Shown here piece after piece: positions 9,568-19,096 of a DNA stretch of 64,000 bases; within the stretch, counting starts at the first letter, position 1; every line of letters begins with the position of its first letter. The position numbers and the translations under genes are program-made. The stretch comes from Serratia sp. FDAARGOS_506 (GTDB lineage: Bacteria; Pseudomonadota; Gammaproteobacteria; Enterobacterales; Enterobacteriaceae). The notes below the pieces were generated by a model that was not told the DNA's origin, made no database searches, and saw only the letters and a program-made list of their open reading frames with translations. The stretch covers positions 744,001-808,000 of the forward strand of contig NZ_CP033831.1 of assembly GCF_003812745.1 (NCBI RefSeq), written 5' to 3'.

Positions 9568-10118
9568 TGCGCCGTCTCCTTCAGCAGGCCCGGCGTTTTC
9601 AGCACCACGTCGCGCACCGCTTCGTAGTAGCGCACGTAGCCGGTGCAGCGGCAGATGTGGCTGTCCAGCGCCTGTTCGATGGCGCTTTCCAGCTGCTCGC
9701 GAGCGATAGGCTCACGCTTGAGCTTTTCCACGAAAATGGTGGCGGCGTTGACGAAGCCCGGCGTGCAGTAGCCGCACTGGAAGCTGTAGTGCTCCAGAAA
9801 CGCCTGCTGGATCGGCGACAGCTCAACCACCTCGCCCTGTTCGTCCACCTTGGCGTGGCCTTCGACGGTGCGCACTTTCTTGCCGTTGAAGAAATGCGCG
9901 CCGGTGATGCAGGTGCGCACCTCTTCGCTGGTGCCGCTCGGGTGATCGACGATCGCCACGCAGGCGTGGCAAATGCCCTGCCCGCAGCCGAGGCGCGAGC
10001 CGGTCAGGTCAAGGTACTCGTGCAGGAAATCGATCATCATCAGGCCTTCCGGCACCTCGATCGGGCCGTACTGCTTCTCGTTGATGGTCAGGGAGATCGG
10101 CTGGGTTTTAATGCTCAT
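9564..10118 (-). CDS. [2Fe-2S] subunit of a molybdenum hydroxylase
   Basis: This small subunit of the xanthine-oxidase family carries two [2Fe-2S] clusters that relay electrons from the molybdenum centre. Of its 184 residues, the N-terminal plant-ferredoxin-like domain has the cluster motif GCGQGICHACVAIVD. The C-terminal helical domain has CGYCTPG and CRCTGY. It has no signal peptide of its own and would be exported with its Tat-bearing partner. It overlaps both neighbours by 4 bp. It resembles isoquinoline 1-oxidoreductase alpha subunits and the small subunit of membrane-bound aldehyde dehydrogenases. The substrate is not deducible. Confidence 0.9.
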   Translation of the reverse strand: MSIKTQPISLTINEKQYGPIEVPEGLMMIDFLHEYLDLTGSRLGCGQGICHACVAIVDHPSGTSEEVRTCITGAHFFNGKKVRTVEGHAKVDEQGEVVELSPIQQAFLEHYSFQCGYCTPGFVNAATIFVEKLKREPIAREQLESAIEQALDSHICRCTGYVRYYEAVRDVVLKTPGLLKETAQ

Positions 10119-12904
10119 TGTAATACCTCACGAATATTTTCTGCACGAACGGGCAAATCACGGAAACGGTGGCCGGTGGCGTCGGCGATGGCGTTAACCA
10201 GGGCGGCCACAATCGGGATCATCACCACCTCCGCCATGCCTTTCGGCGGATCGGTTTCCGACAGCGCCGGCAGGATGTCACCGCTCTGTTTCCACACCGC
10301 CACGTCGCTGGCGCGCGGCAGATGGTAACGGTTGAAGTTCCAGGTACCGTTGCCCGGGCCGTCTTCGTACAGTGGTAAATATTCGTGCAGCGCATGGCCG
10401 ATGCCCATCGCCAGCCCGCCCTGCAGCTGGCCGGAAACCAGTTCCGGCACGATCAGGTTGCCGCACTCCATGATCGAATGGTGATTCAACAATTCCACCT
10501 GGCCGGTGGCGATATCCACCGCCACTTCCGCCAGCGTGCCAACGGCGCTGTAGTAGGTCACCGCCGCATTGTTGCGCTGGGTTGGCGGGTAGTAGACTTG
10601 CCCGCGCGCCAGCGGTTTGAATTCGCCGCCGGCGTTGCGCAGCGACATGCCGTCGATCGGCAGGCGTTCGCTTTTGCCGTTCAACGTAAAATCGGCCTCC
10701 GCCCACTGCCAGCGGTTGAAGACGTGCACCGCCGCGCCGGTGACGCCGCCCATTTGATAAGCCGTCTTGGCCAGCAATTCGAGGCTCAGCACCGACATGC
10801 CCGCCGCCGTCAGGCCGCCTTCGACCCAACGCGCATCCTCACGCCGCACCACCAGCGGCGCCGCCTGGCCGCCGCCGATGCCGGCCTGCCACAGCGCCAT
10901 CGCCGCCGGCCACAGGCCGTGATCGAAGATCAGGCGCGCCGCTTCGCGGGTGCTGTGCGAGAAGTAATAGGCCGAGTTGCTGGCGCTGGACGGCGAACAG
11001 TAGCTCGGCGTCCAGTTAGGGTTGGTTTGCAGCTTGTCCTGCTCTTCCTGCGACATCAGGTAAGGATCGCCGCTGGTGACCATCGGCAGCACCGACCAGT
11101 CAGTGACCGAGAAATGCGCTTCGTCGGCCGGTTTGCCCAGCCACTGCGCGCACAGCACCGACTGCGAGGTCGACATGCCGGTGCCCATCTCCGCGCCGCT
11201 GTGATGCAGCGTGATACGGCCGTCTTCGCTCAATTCCACCCGGGCGAACGAGGTTTCTGCTCCGGTGCCGAAGTCTTTCTGCACGCAGCCAAAGCCAACG
11301 CCATAGCGCTTGCCGGGATGACGGCTCTCAAACTCGGCCTTGCGTTCGGCGCGCTTGAGCCATATCTCATGCTTCGCCGCCTTCTCCAGCACTTCATCGG
11401 CACGAATCGCACCGGCCGGGATCGCACCTTGGGTATTTTTCATGCCGGATTTCAGCACGTTACGCAGGCGGAATTCGATAGGATCGATCTTCAGTTCGGC
11501 GGCCAGCTCATCCACCATCATCTCGGTGGCGGCCATGCTCTGCAGCGTGCCGTAACCGCGCGCCGAGCCGGCGTCGATGGCGCGTGAGGCCAGCCCGACC
11601 GACGACAGATCGCTTTTCGGGAAGTAGTAAATCGACTGGGCGGCGGTCGCGCCGACCATCACCACCGAAGGGGTAAAGTTGCTGCGGCCGCCGCCGTCCG
11701 CGGTCATATCCCCGAGGAACGACTGCATGACGCCGGTCTGGCGATTCACCGCGATACGGTAGTTCATGTCGAAAGCGTGGCGCTTCAACGCCGTCTGGAA
11801 CTGCTCGAAGCGGTCGTTGGCCAGGCGCACCGGGTGGCCGTCGCCGTACATCGCCGCCACCGCGCCGTAATACGGAAAGTTATAGTGATCTTTCGAACCG
11901 TAGCCCACGGTGTAACACGGGTGCAGGATCAGCTGTTTTACCGGCGGGTTGCGCTTGGCCAGCATGCGCGGCATTTCGTCAGCCACTTCCTGCGGCGACT
12001 GGGTCGGCACCACCAGATGCAGCGTTTGCGTCTCGGCGTCGAACCAGCCGTTGGCGTTGTCCGGCTCCAGCGCCGAAGTGTCGATCGACTGCGTGGTGTA
12101 ACGGCGTGACATCACCAGCCAATCGGCCGGCGGATTCGCCAACTCGTCGGCGATCAGGCCCGCATAGCGCATGCCTTCCTGATCCAGCTTGCCGCCCTCG
12201 CGCCCTTCCGGCCACACCGGCAGGTGTTTTTTCATCGACACCGGGAAGATCGGCGTGTCCTTCAGGCTGGAGAAGCGATCGTCGTCGAACGGCTGTTCGC
12301 CCCCCACCCGCACATAGCGGAAGCTGCCCCAGGGATCGCGCTCCAGCGGGCCGGTGACCGCGCCGTATTTGATGGTTTCTTCACGGAATTTCAGCTTGTC
12401 CTTAGCGAAGCGGAAACGGGCGAAGTCGTGATAGATCAGAATCGCCACCGCCTGGCCGAGATAGGCCGGGGTTTTGCCACTCGGCAGCAGCATGTCGTCA
12501 CCGTAAAACGCCGGGAAGGCCAGACCGTCGCGCGCCAGATCTTCCGCCGTCACCAGGCGATCCGGCTGCAGGTCATCCCCCAACAACGACAGATCGACCC
12601 CTTCGAACAGCCGATCGGCTTTGGTGACGCGCAGAATGAAGGCGTGCGCCTGTTTCTGCGGCCAGTGCGGCATGTCCACCGCGCGGATATCGCGCGCGAA
12701 CACCTTCTGCCCCATGACCTTGGCGCGGCCGTCGATACGGAAACGGACGCGTTTGGTCTGCGGATCCCAGTTGGGTGACTGGAGGATTTTTTGCTCGAAC
12801 AGCGCGGCGTAGGCGCTGCTGTACAGGGGCGCGAGATACACAGACACCCCCGCAATCACGGCGCTTTTGATAAAGCGGCGCCGCGACGGGTTGAAATTGC
12901 TCAT
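10115..12904 (-). CDS. Molybdopterin-binding catalytic subunit, Tat-exported (aldehyde/isoquinoline dehydrogenase type)
   Basis: This is the large catalytic subunit of a xanthine-dehydrogenase-family hydroxylase, expected to bind molybdopterin cytosine dinucleotide and oxidize an aldehyde or N-heterocycle. The start at MSNFNPSRRRFIKSAVIAG gives 929 residues and a twin-arginine signal (RRRF, then a hydrophobic stretch ending in SSAYA), so it acts in the periplasm. Glycine-rich cofactor-binding segments such as DGGGRSNFTPS and GSARGYGTLQS are visible. It is the first gene of the three-gene operon. The divergent MocA-like and XdhC-like genes would supply and insert its cofactor. It most resembles the beta subunits of isoquinoline 1-oxidoreductase and the acetic-acid-bacterial aldehyde dehydrogenase. 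Confidence 0.9.
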   Translation of the reverse strand: MSNFNPSRRRFIKSAVIAGVSVYLAPLYSSAYAALFEQKILQSPNWDPQTKRVRFRIDGRAKVMGQKVFARDIRAVDMPHWPQKQAHAFILRVTKADRLFEGVDLSLLGDDLQPDRLVTAEDLARDGLAFPAFYGDDMLLPSGKTPAYLGQAVAILIYHDFARFRFAKDKLKFREETIKYGAVTGPLERDPWGSFRYVRVGGEQPFDDDRFSSLKDTPIFPVSMKKHLPVWPEGREGGKLDQEGMRYAGLIADELANPPADWLVMSRRYTTQSIDTSALEPDNANGWFDAETQTLHLVVPTQSPQEVADEMPRMLAKRNPPVKQLILHPCYTVGYGSKDHYNFPYYGAVAAMYGDGHPVRLANDRFEQFQTALKRHAFDMNYRIAVNRQTGVMQSFLGDMTADGGGRSNFTPSVVMVGATAAQSIYYFPKSDLSSVGLASRAIDAGSARGYGTLQSMAATEMMVDELAAELKIDPIEFRLRNVLKSGMKNTQGAIPAGAIRADEVLEKAAKHEIWLKRAERKAEFESRHPGKRYGVGFGCVQKDFGTGAETSFARVELSEDGRITLHHSGAEMGTGMSTSQSVLCAQWLGKPADEAHFSVTDWSVLPMVTSGDPYLMSQEEQDKLQTNPNWTPSYCSPSSASNSAYYFSHSTREAARLIFDHGLWPAAMALWQAGIGGGQAAPLVVRREDARWVEGGLTAAGMSVLSLELLAKTAYQMGGVTGAAVHVFNRWQWAEADFTLNGKSERLPIDGMSLRNAGGEFKPLARGQVYYPPTQRNNAAVTYYSAVGTLAEVAVDIATGQVELLNHHSIMECGNLIVPELVSGQLQGGLAMGIGHALHEYLPLYEDGPGNGTWNFNRYHLPRASDVAVWKQSGDILPALSETDPPKGMAEVVMIPIVAALVNAIADATGHRFRDLPVRAENIREVLQ

Positions 12905-12954
12905 AAATAAGTCCTTCACGTCTTTCTTGTAATTGGTTTTTGTTCGCGGTGTTG

Positions 12955-13105
12955 TTGCGCAAACGCTGACGACCTTGCCGTAGACGTCATAAGCATATGC
13001 TTATAACTAAAATTATGTGATGATTAACAGGATGTTTTCAACAAAAAAACATTTGCAAAACACAGGTAGTTTGTAGGCTAATAAATAATTTGCGCAAACG
13101 CGGAC
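12955..13105. repeat. 16-bp direct repeats flanking the divergent promoter
   Basis: TTGCGCAAACGCTGAC at 12955-12970 recurs as TTGCGCAAACGCGGAC at 13090-13105, with one mismatch, same orientation and 135-bp spacing. Each copy lies close to one of the two divergent start codons, 51 and 8 bp away. They may be binding sites for an AraC-type activator, which often uses direct repeats, or a local duplication. Confidence 0.6.
12989..13004. promoter_or_regulatory. 16-bp palindromic operator candidate
   Basis: ATAAGCAT/ATGCTTAT is a perfect palindrome that extends, with one mismatched pair, to GT...AC on either side. It lies between the molybdoenzyme operon and the MocA-like gene. A dimeric repressor of unknown identity could control both directions from here. 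Confidence 0.5.
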
Positions 13106-13112
13106 TTCAAAC

Positions 13113-13697
13113 ATGACTACGGGCATTGTCATTACCGCCGCCGGACGCGGGGAGCGCTTTATTCAGGCCGGCGGCCAGGGCAACAAATTGAACGCCGGGT
13201 TTGCCGATGCGGCAGGCGAGCGGCGATCGCTGTTCGAACACACCCTGCGCCAGGCGCTGGCTTCCGGGCTACCGGTGCAGGTGGTGACCCGCCCGGATAA
13301 TCTGCCGGTGCTGGCAGCCTGTGCCGCTAATCAGGTGCCGGTCACCCTGCTCGCCAGCGCGGGCCTCGGCGACTCTATCGCCGCGGGCGTTGCGGCCACG
13401 CCGCACTGGCAAGGCTGGCTGATCCACCTGGCCGATATGCCGTTCGTCGGTGCCGATGTCTTCCGGCAGGTGGCGAGCGCCTTACGGCAACACGCGATCG
13501 TGCGCCCCTGTTATGCGCAACAGCCCGGTCACCCGGTCGGCTTTTCCGCTCTATTGCGCAAACCACTTTGCCAACTGCGCGGCGATAATGGTGCGCGTGA
13601 ACTGCTGCAAGGCGCGGCAGTGCACCTGCTGCCGCTTGAGCACCCCGGCGTCGTGCAGGATATTGATCTTCCATCGCAACTCCCGGCCAACGAGTAA
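13113..13697 (+). CDS. Nucleotidyltransferase, MocA-like (molybdopterin cytidylyltransferase)
   Basis: This protein likely converts molybdopterin to its cytosine dinucleotide form for the neighbouring hydroxylase. The 194-residue protein has the MobA-like NTP-transferase fold, beginning VITAAGRGERFIQAGGQGNK with a nucleotide-binding glycine-rich loop. LADMPFVGADVF holds the metal-binding aspartate, and a late GHPVGFS motif follows. It is shorter and more diverged than E. coli MocA, so nucleotide specificity is inferred from context. It starts 8 bp after a 16-bp direct repeat with no obvious Shine-Dalgarno sequence. The XdhC-like gene follows 8 bp downstream. Confidence 0.78.
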   Translation: MTTGIVITAAGRGERFIQAGGQGNKLNAGFADAAGERRSLFEHTLRQALASGLPVQVVTRPDNLPVLAACAANQVPVTLLASAGLGDSIAAGVAATPHWQGWLIHLADMPFVGADVFRQVASALRQHAIVRPCYAQQPGHPVGFSALLRKPLCQLRGDNGARELLQGAAVHLLPLEHPGVVQDIDLPSQLPANE

Positions 13698-13705
13698 ATT
13701 CACCT

Positions 13706-14758
13706 ATGCAACATCTTGATGTCACCGTGGTCAGCCAGGCGATAAGCTGGCTGCAGCAACAGCCGGTCTGGTTATGCACCGTGCTCAGTACCTACGGCTC
13801 TTCGCCGCGGTCGCCGGGCGCGCTGATGGCGGCGACCCGCGACGGCCGCTACAGCGGTTCGCTGTCGGGCGGCTGCGTGGAGGAGGATTTCTTGCGTCGC
13901 GTGGCCGCCGGGGAGTATCAGGCGGCCAGCCAGGTGATCCGTTACGGCGAAGGCGGCATGACGCCTAACGTGGCGCTGCCCTGCGGCGGCGTGCTGGACG
14001 TGCTGATCGAATACCTGCCGGCGGGTGAAGACAGCATCGCTTACCTGCGACGCATCGCCGGCGCGCTGGAAGGGCATCACGCGTTGATCAAACGTCTGAC
14101 GCTGCCCAACGCCTGCCACAGTCTTGAGCAAAGCCACTTCACCAGCGCCACGCAGGTCGAACGTCGGCTTGAGCAGATCACCCTGCACATCGCGGCCGCG
14201 CCGCGCCTGCTGATCGCCGGACTGTCCAGCGTGGCGCTGTACTGTGCTGATTTCGCCGTGGCGCTGGGGTTTGAGGTGCTGGTGTGCGAGAACCGCCCGG
14301 AGGCGCTGGATAACTTTGCCGCCGAGCTGAAGCCGGGCGTGACGTTGCTGCGCCAGTTTCCGGCCAAATTCATTGAGGATGGAGGTTGCCACGCCAATAC
14401 CGCCGTCGTGGCGCTAACCCACGATCCGCGCATGGACGACCTGACGCTGATGGAAGCGATCCACACCCCGGCATTTTACATTGGGGCCATGGGCTCGCTC
14501 AGAAACAGCGCGCGGCGGCGCCAGCGTTTGCAGCAGATTGCCGAATTCACGCCTCAGGAGCTGGAACGCATCCATGCGCCAATCGGCCTGCCGCTCGGCA
14601 GCAAAACCCCGGCGGAGATCGCCCTGGCGGTGATGGCGGCGATCGTGCAGCAAAAAAACCGGCTGCCGGCCGCCGACGGGATCAATGCAGCGGCACCACC
14701 GGCACCAGATGCTGCAGCTCCAGATGCAGTTCCTCTTTCCCGCTCAGCGAATAGCTGA
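13706..14758 (+). CDS. XdhC-family molybdenum cofactor maturation protein
   Basis: XdhC/PaoD-type chaperones bind molybdenum cofactor, promote its sulfuration and deliver it to xanthine-oxidase-family enzymes. The 350-residue protein has the N-terminal XdhC/CoxI domain (VLSTYGSSPRSPGALM, then GSLSGGCVEEDFLRR). Its C-terminal Rossmann-like XdhC domain includes AVVALTHDPRMDDL and YIGAMGSLRNSARR. It follows the MocA-like gene in the same operon and is divergent from its probable client enzyme. Its last 77 bp overlap the 3' end of the convergent AraC-family gene, which is unusual here. Confidence 0.88.
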   Translation: MQHLDVTVVSQAISWLQQQPVWLCTVLSTYGSSPRSPGALMAATRDGRYSGSLSGGCVEEDFLRRVAAGEYQAASQVIRYGEGGMTPNVALPCGGVLDVLIEYLPAGEDSIAYLRRIAGALEGHHALIKRLTLPNACHSLEQSHFTSATQVERRLEQITLHIAAAPRLLIAGLSSVALYCADFAVALGFEVLVCENRPEALDNFAAELKPGVTLLRQFPAKFIEDGGCHANTAVVALTHDPRMDDLTLMEAIHTPAFYIGAMGSLRNSARRRQRLQQIAEFTPQELERIHAPIGLPLGSKTPAEIALAVMAAIVQQKNRLPAADGINAAAPPAPDAAAPDAVPLSRSANS

Positions 14759-15548
14759 ACACCGTAATGTCCGGCCCGTCACCGCGGGCCAGCCCCATTT
14801 CGGGCAACACCTGCGTGTAGATCTGAATGATGTGGTCATTGAGCGCCACCGGCTTGCCGGAATAGCGAAAACGGCAAAACTCGCCGTGGATCTCCGGCAG
14901 CGGCTCCAGCACCACGCCTTCGCGCAGCGGGTATTCCGTCGTCACGCCCAGGGTATAATCGACCCTGACCCGCTCGCCGTCCGGCACCAGTTGGGTAAAC
15001 GAATAGGTTTGCGTCGGGCGCTCGCCCAACAAGGTATAGAATTGCCCCCGCAGCGCGCTGCGCTGCGGCAGGTGCGACTTGTCCAGCTTCTCGATATCCA
15101 GGTGGTAAGCGTACTGCTTGCCGTGAAAGGCATATTGCCCTCGGGCGATGCTGACGCGCTCAACCTGAATATCGCCGGGCTGGCTGGCCGCCAACGAACG
15201 CACCAGATTGCTGAAGTCCTGCTTGCGGGCATGGCGATACACGCTGGGCGATTCGGCGAAGTGTTTCTTGAAACAGCGCGAGAACGTCTGCTGGTTGTCG
15301 AACTGATATTCGACCGAGATATCGAGGATGCTCTTCTGCGTGAAACGCAAGGCGAAGGCGGCAAGGTAGAGGCGGCGAGCACGGATGTACGAGGCTAACG
15401 ATAATCCGGTCTGCTTTTTGAACATGCGCTGCAGGTACCATTTCGTATAGCCTGACTTGGCGGCAACGATATCCAACGACAGCGGATTGGTCAGGTTATC
15501 CTCAATCCAGACCAGCAATTCCTTGATATGACTTTCCTGCGTTCCCAT
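14682..15548 (-). CDS. AraC/Rob-type transcriptional regulator with GyrI-like effector domain
   Basis: This is a DNA-binding regulator of the MarA/SoxS/Rob group. The two AraC helix-turn-helix units occupy about residues 8-105 (PLSLDIVAAKSGYTKWYLQR and SILDISVEYQFDNQQTFSR). The rest is a GyrI-like small-molecule-binding domain, as in Rob. At 288 residues it matches Rob in length, but the sequence differs enough that it is probably a paralogue. It is convergent with the XdhC-like gene and overlaps it by 77 bp. Regulation of the adjacent dehydrogenase is possible but not shown. Confidence 0.85.
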   Translation of the reverse strand: MGTQESHIKELLVWIEDNLTNPLSLDIVAAKSGYTKWYLQRMFKKQTGLSLASYIRARRLYLAAFALRFTQKSILDISVEYQFDNQQTFSRCFKKHFAESPSVYRHARKQDFSNLVRSLAASQPGDIQVERVSIARGQYAFHGKQYAYHLDIEKLDKSHLPQRSALRGQFYTLLGERPTQTYSFTQLVPDGERVRVDYTLGVTTEYPLREGVVLEPLPEIHGEFCRFRYSGKPVALNDHIIQIYTQVLPEMGLARGDGPDITVFSYSLSGKEELHLELQHLVPVVPLH

Positions 15549-15661
15549 GTGCTTGCCGAACCTTCTGTTGCCGATATTCCATTAGTCGAGTTTTAGTGCT
15601 ATCCGCGTAGGGTATACAGGTTAAAACTCGACGTCCAGCAGGCTACAGGACTTTACACAAT

Positions 15662-15692
15662 CCCCTTCACCGCCCGTAGACGGTGAAGGGGG
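15662..15692. terminator. Hairpin after the fumarase gene
   Basis: CCCCTTCACCG and CGGTGAAGGGG form an 11-bp stem 6-7 bp past the fumarase stop. The T-tract is poor on the minus strand, so termination may be partial. Confidence 0.55.
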
Positions 15693-15698
15693 CCGCGC

Positions 15699-17345
15699 TT
15701 ATTTCAGGCAGCTGGAGCACTGACCGGCCTGGATCTTCTGGAAGAAGTCATTGCCTTTGTCATCCACCAGGATAAACGCCGGGAAATCCTCCACTTCGAT
15801 TTTCCAGATCGCTTCCATACCCAGTTCAGGATACTCCACGCACTCCAGGCTCTTGATGCTCTGCTGCGCCAGCACCGCCGCCGGGCCGCCGATGCTGCCG
15901 AGGTAGAAACCGCCGTGCTTGTGGCAGGCATCCGTCACCTGCTGGCTGCGGTTGCCTTTCGCCAGCATGATCATGCTGCCGCCGTGGGATTGCAGCAGAT
16001 CGACGTAGGAGTCCATACGCCCGGCGGTGGTTGGCCCCAGCGAACCGGACGCGTAGCCTTCCGGCGTTTTAGCCGGGCCGGCGTAGTAGATCGGGTGATC
16101 CTTGACGTACTGCGGCAGACCTTCGCCGCGATCCAGACGCTCTTTCAGCTTGGCGTGCGCGATATCGCGGCCGACGATGATGGTGCCGCTCAGCGACAGG
16201 CGGGTGGAAACCGGGTACTGCGACAGCTGCTTGAGGATCTCCGCCATCGGGCGGTTGAGATCGACCTTGATCGCCTCGCCTTCCCCAGCCTGACGCAGCT
16301 CCTGAGGGATGAATTTACCCGGGTTATGCTCCAGTTTTTCCAGCCAGATGCCGTCGCGGTTGATCTTGCCTTTGATGTTGCGATCCGCCGAACAGGAGAC
16401 GCCCATGCCGACCGGGCAGGACGCGCCGTGGCGCGGCAGACGCACCACGCGAATATCGTGCGCGAAGTATTTGCCGCCGAACTGCGCGCCCAGACCCAGG
16501 TTCTGCGCTTCTTGCAGCAGTTCCGCTTCGAGTTCCAGATCGCGGAACGCCTGGCCATGCTCGTTGCCTTCGGTCGGCAGGCCATCGTAATACTTGGTCG
16601 AGGCCAGCTTGACGGTTTTCAGCGTCGCTTCCGCCGAGGTGCCGCCGATGACGAACGCCACGTGGTAAGGCGGGCAAGCTGCGGTGCCCAACGTGCGCAT
16701 CTTGTCGACCAGGTAGTTTTTCAGTTTGCCCGGCGACAGCAGCGCCTTGGTTTCCTGATACAGATAGGTTTTGTTGGCGGAACCGCCGCCCTTGGCGATG
16801 CACAGGAACTTGTACTCTTCGCCGTCCACGCTGTAGAGATCGATCTGCGCCGGCAGGTTGCTGCCGGTGTTGACCTCTTTGTACATATCCAGCGCGGCAT
16901 TCTGCGAATAACGCAGGTTCTCTTCGATGTAGGTGTTGTACACCCCGCGCGACAACGCTTCTTCATCGCCGCCGCCGGTCCAGACGCGCTGGCCCTTTTT
17001 GCCGACGATGATCGCCGTGCCGGTGTCCTGGCAGGTCGGTAAAATACCCTTGGCGGCGATTTCTGAGTTACGCAGAAATTGCAGCGCAACGTACTTGTCA
17101 TTTTCGCTGGCGTCCGGATCTTTGAGGATATCGGCCACCTGCTGCTGGTGCGCCGGGCGCAGCATGAACGACGCGTCGTGGAACGCATGCTGGGCAAGCA
17201 GGGTTAACGCTTCAGGGGCAACTTTCAGAATTTCCTGGCCTTCGAATTCGCTCACGGAAACGTGGTCGCGGCTCAGCAGGTAGTATTCGGTATCGTCTTT
17301 CTTCAGCGGGAACGGATCTTGATAGTGGAACGGTTTATTCGACAT
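15699..17345 (-). CDS. fumA: Class I fumarate hydratase, [4Fe-4S]
   Basis: This oxygen-sensitive fumarase interconverts fumarate and malate in the TCA cycle. The start giving [20 protein letters not shown] yields 548 residues, equal to E. coli FumA and FumB, and the sequence is nearly collinear with them. The cluster-ligand cysteines are visible in [18 protein letters not shown] and GASCPVGMG. FumA and FumB cannot be told apart by sequence alone; a stand-alone gene without dcuB fits FumA better. The 372 bp upstream contain no gene. Confidence 0.94.
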   Translation of the reverse strand: MSNKPFHYQDPFPLKKDDTEYYLLSRDHVSVSEFEGQEILKVAPEALTLLAQHAFHDASFMLRPAHQQQVADILKDPDASENDKYVALQFLRNSEIAAKGILPTCQDTGTAIIVGKKGQRVWTGGGDEEALSRGVYNTYIEENLRYSQNAALDMYKEVNTGSNLPAQIDLYSVDGEEYKFLCIAKGGGSANKTYLYQETKALLSPGKLKNYLVDKMRTLGTAACPPYHVAFVIGGTSAEATLKTVKLASTKYYDGLPTEGNEHGQAFRDLELEAELLQEAQNLGLGAQFGGKYFAHDIRVVRLPRHGASCPVGMGVSCSADRNIKGKINRDGIWLEKLEHNPGKFIPQELRQAGEGEAIKVDLNRPMAEILKQLSQYPVSTRLSLSGTIIVGRDIAHAKLKERLDRGEGLPQYVKDHPIYYAGPAKTPEGYASGSLGPTTAGRMDSYVDLLQSHGGSMIMLAKGNRSQQVTDACHKHGGFYLGSIGGPAAVLAQQSIKSLECVEYPELGMEAIWKIEVEDFPAFILVDDKGNDFFQKIQAGQCSSCLK

Positions 17346-17717
17346 TGATCTCTCACTTGCAACATCAGCTGCGTTAAATTCACACTTGCGGCGCACGGCT
17401 CGGCGCCTTGTCAAAAAACTGCCTCCACCTTACGTATTTTTAATCAGTCAGTTATTGCGCCAAATCGCAAAATAACCGCTCTTTGCGTAAGGGATTACCA
17501 CAGGCGGCGTTTCAACCTTGCTCGGTGAGAACTGCGGGTACAGGCTCATCATGCACGCTTTATTATCCCGCAGTTAACACATTGATTACAATCCATCGAC
17601 GGCGATCGTCTTATCAATGTGGCGAAAAACCGGCGCGCAGCCCAAAGAAAGCAACGGATGCGGATTTGCTTCGGGGCGTATTGTCAGCCGCCGCGCCATT
17701 GCTTAAGCTAAGCCGCA
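17346..17717. other. Intergenic region between the fumarase gene and sprT
   Basis: No gene is visible. An inverted repeat (AACTGCGGG at 17530-17538, CCCGCAGTT at 17567-17575, 28 bp apart) is the only clear structure. E. coli has galP at this place; it is absent here. Confidence 0.6.
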
Positions 17718-18230
17718 ATGAACAAACCAAGAATCCCCATCGCGCTGCAGCAAGCGGTGATGCGCTGCCTGCGTGAAAAGCTGCAGTTGGCACGCCGGCA
17801 TTTTGCCGTCGAGTTCCCCGAACCCAGCATCGTCTATCAGCAACGCGGCACCAGCGCGGGCACCGCCTGGCTGCAAAACTGGGAAATCCGTCTGAATCCG
17901 GTGCTGCTATTGGAAAACCAACAGCCGTTTATCGATGAAGTGGTGCCGCATGAGTTGGCGCACCTACTGGTGTTTCGCCAATTCGGCCGGGTGGCGCCGC
18001 ACGGCCGCGAATGGCGCTGGATGATGGAAAGCGTACTGCTGACCCCAGCCAGCCGCACTCACCGTTTCGAAACCGCCTCGGTGCAAAGCAAAACCTTCCC
18101 CTATCGCTGCGGCTGCGGGCAGCACCAGCTCACCATCCGCCGCCATAACCGCGTGCTGCGCGGCGAAAGCGAATACCGCTGCCGCCGGTGCGGCGAAAAA
18201 CTGAAATTTCTCGCTACCGAGAACCTTTAG
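17718..18230 (+). CDS. sprT: SprT zinc-metalloprotease-like protein
   Basis: This protein belongs to the SprT-like family, the bacterial relatives of SPRTN proteases. The role in bacteria is poorly defined. Of its 170 residues, the metalloprotease motif is HELAH ([15 protein letters not shown]) at about residues 74-78. The C-terminus carries a zinc-ribbon-like CGCGQH...CRRCG set. Its length and position before endA match E. coli. Confidence 0.95.
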   Translation: MNKPRIPIALQQAVMRCLREKLQLARRHFAVEFPEPSIVYQQRGTSAGTAWLQNWEIRLNPVLLLENQQPFIDEVVPHELAHLLVFRQFGRVAPHGREWRWMMESVLLTPASRTHRFETASVQSKTFPYRCGCGQHQLTIRRHNRVLRGESEYRCRRCGEKLKFLATENL

Positions 18231-18331
18231 TTAAACGATTTATACGTTAAAACAAGTAAATATCGCCATTTGCCACTGCCGGCAAGTTCCGCTACCCTGC
18301 CTGCTTTTCCAATTTTGAGCTGTTTTGGAAT

Positions 18332-19027
18332 ATGCTTCGCAGAATTTTGTTTATGGCGGTTTTCGCCACAGGCGCCGTACAGGCGCACGGCATCAATAAT
18401 TTTTCTCAGGCCAAGGCGGCGGCGGCCAAGATTAACCAGGATGCGCCGGGCAGTTTTTACTGCGGCTGCCGCATCGACTGGCAAGGCAAGAAGGGCATCC
18501 CGGATCTCGCCGGCTGCGGCTATCAGGTGCGTAAAAACGCCCAACGCGCGCAGCGTATCGAATGGGAACACGTGGTGCCGGCCTGGCAGTTCGGCCACCA
18601 GCTGCAGTGCTGGCAGGACGGCGGCCGCAAAAACTGCAATAAAGACGCCACCTATCGCCAGATAGAAACCGACCTGCACAACCTGCAGCCGGCGATCGGC
18701 GAAGTGAACGGCGACCGCAATAACTTCATGTACAGCCAATGGAACGGCGGTGAAGGCCAATACGGGCAATGCCCGATGAAGGTGGACTTCAAGAATAAAC
18801 AGGCGGAGCCGCCCGCCCGCGCACGCGGCGCCATTGCCCGCACTTACTTCTACATGCGCGATCGCTACCAGCTACGGCTGTCACGTCAGCAAACCCAACT
18901 GTTCGAGGTGTGGAACCGGCAATATCCGGTGAGCCAATGGGAATGTCAGCGTGAAGCACGTATCGCCAAGGTACAGGGCAACCACAACCCCTATATTCAA
19001 CAGGCTTGTCAGCAGCGGAAAAGCTAA
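18332..19027 (+). CDS. endA: Endonuclease I, periplasmic
   Basis: EndA is a non-specific periplasmic double-strand DNase. The 231-residue precursor starts [20 protein letters not shown], a signal peptide with an AxA-like cleavage site. The catalytic beta-beta-alpha-metal region includes [14 protein letters not shown] and the later [18 protein letters not shown]. Several cysteines suggest disulfides, as in the E. coli enzyme. It lies between sprT and rsmE, the conserved order. Confidence 0.96.
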   Translation: MLRRILFMAVFATGAVQAHGINNFSQAKAAAAKINQDAPGSFYCGCRIDWQGKKGIPDLAGCGYQVRKNAQRAQRIEWEHVVPAWQFGHQLQCWQDGGRKNCNKDATYRQIETDLHNLQPAIGEVNGDRNNFMYSQWNGGEGQYGQCPMKVDFKNKQAEPPARARGAIARTYFYMRDRYQLRLSRQQTQLFEVWNRQYPVSQWECQREARIAKVQGNHNPYIQQACQQRKS

Positions 19028-19096
19028 CCTACTATAGCCTTTATCTTTCATGGCACCGCCGACCCGCGGCGCCGTTTCGTCAGGATCAGACTACCC

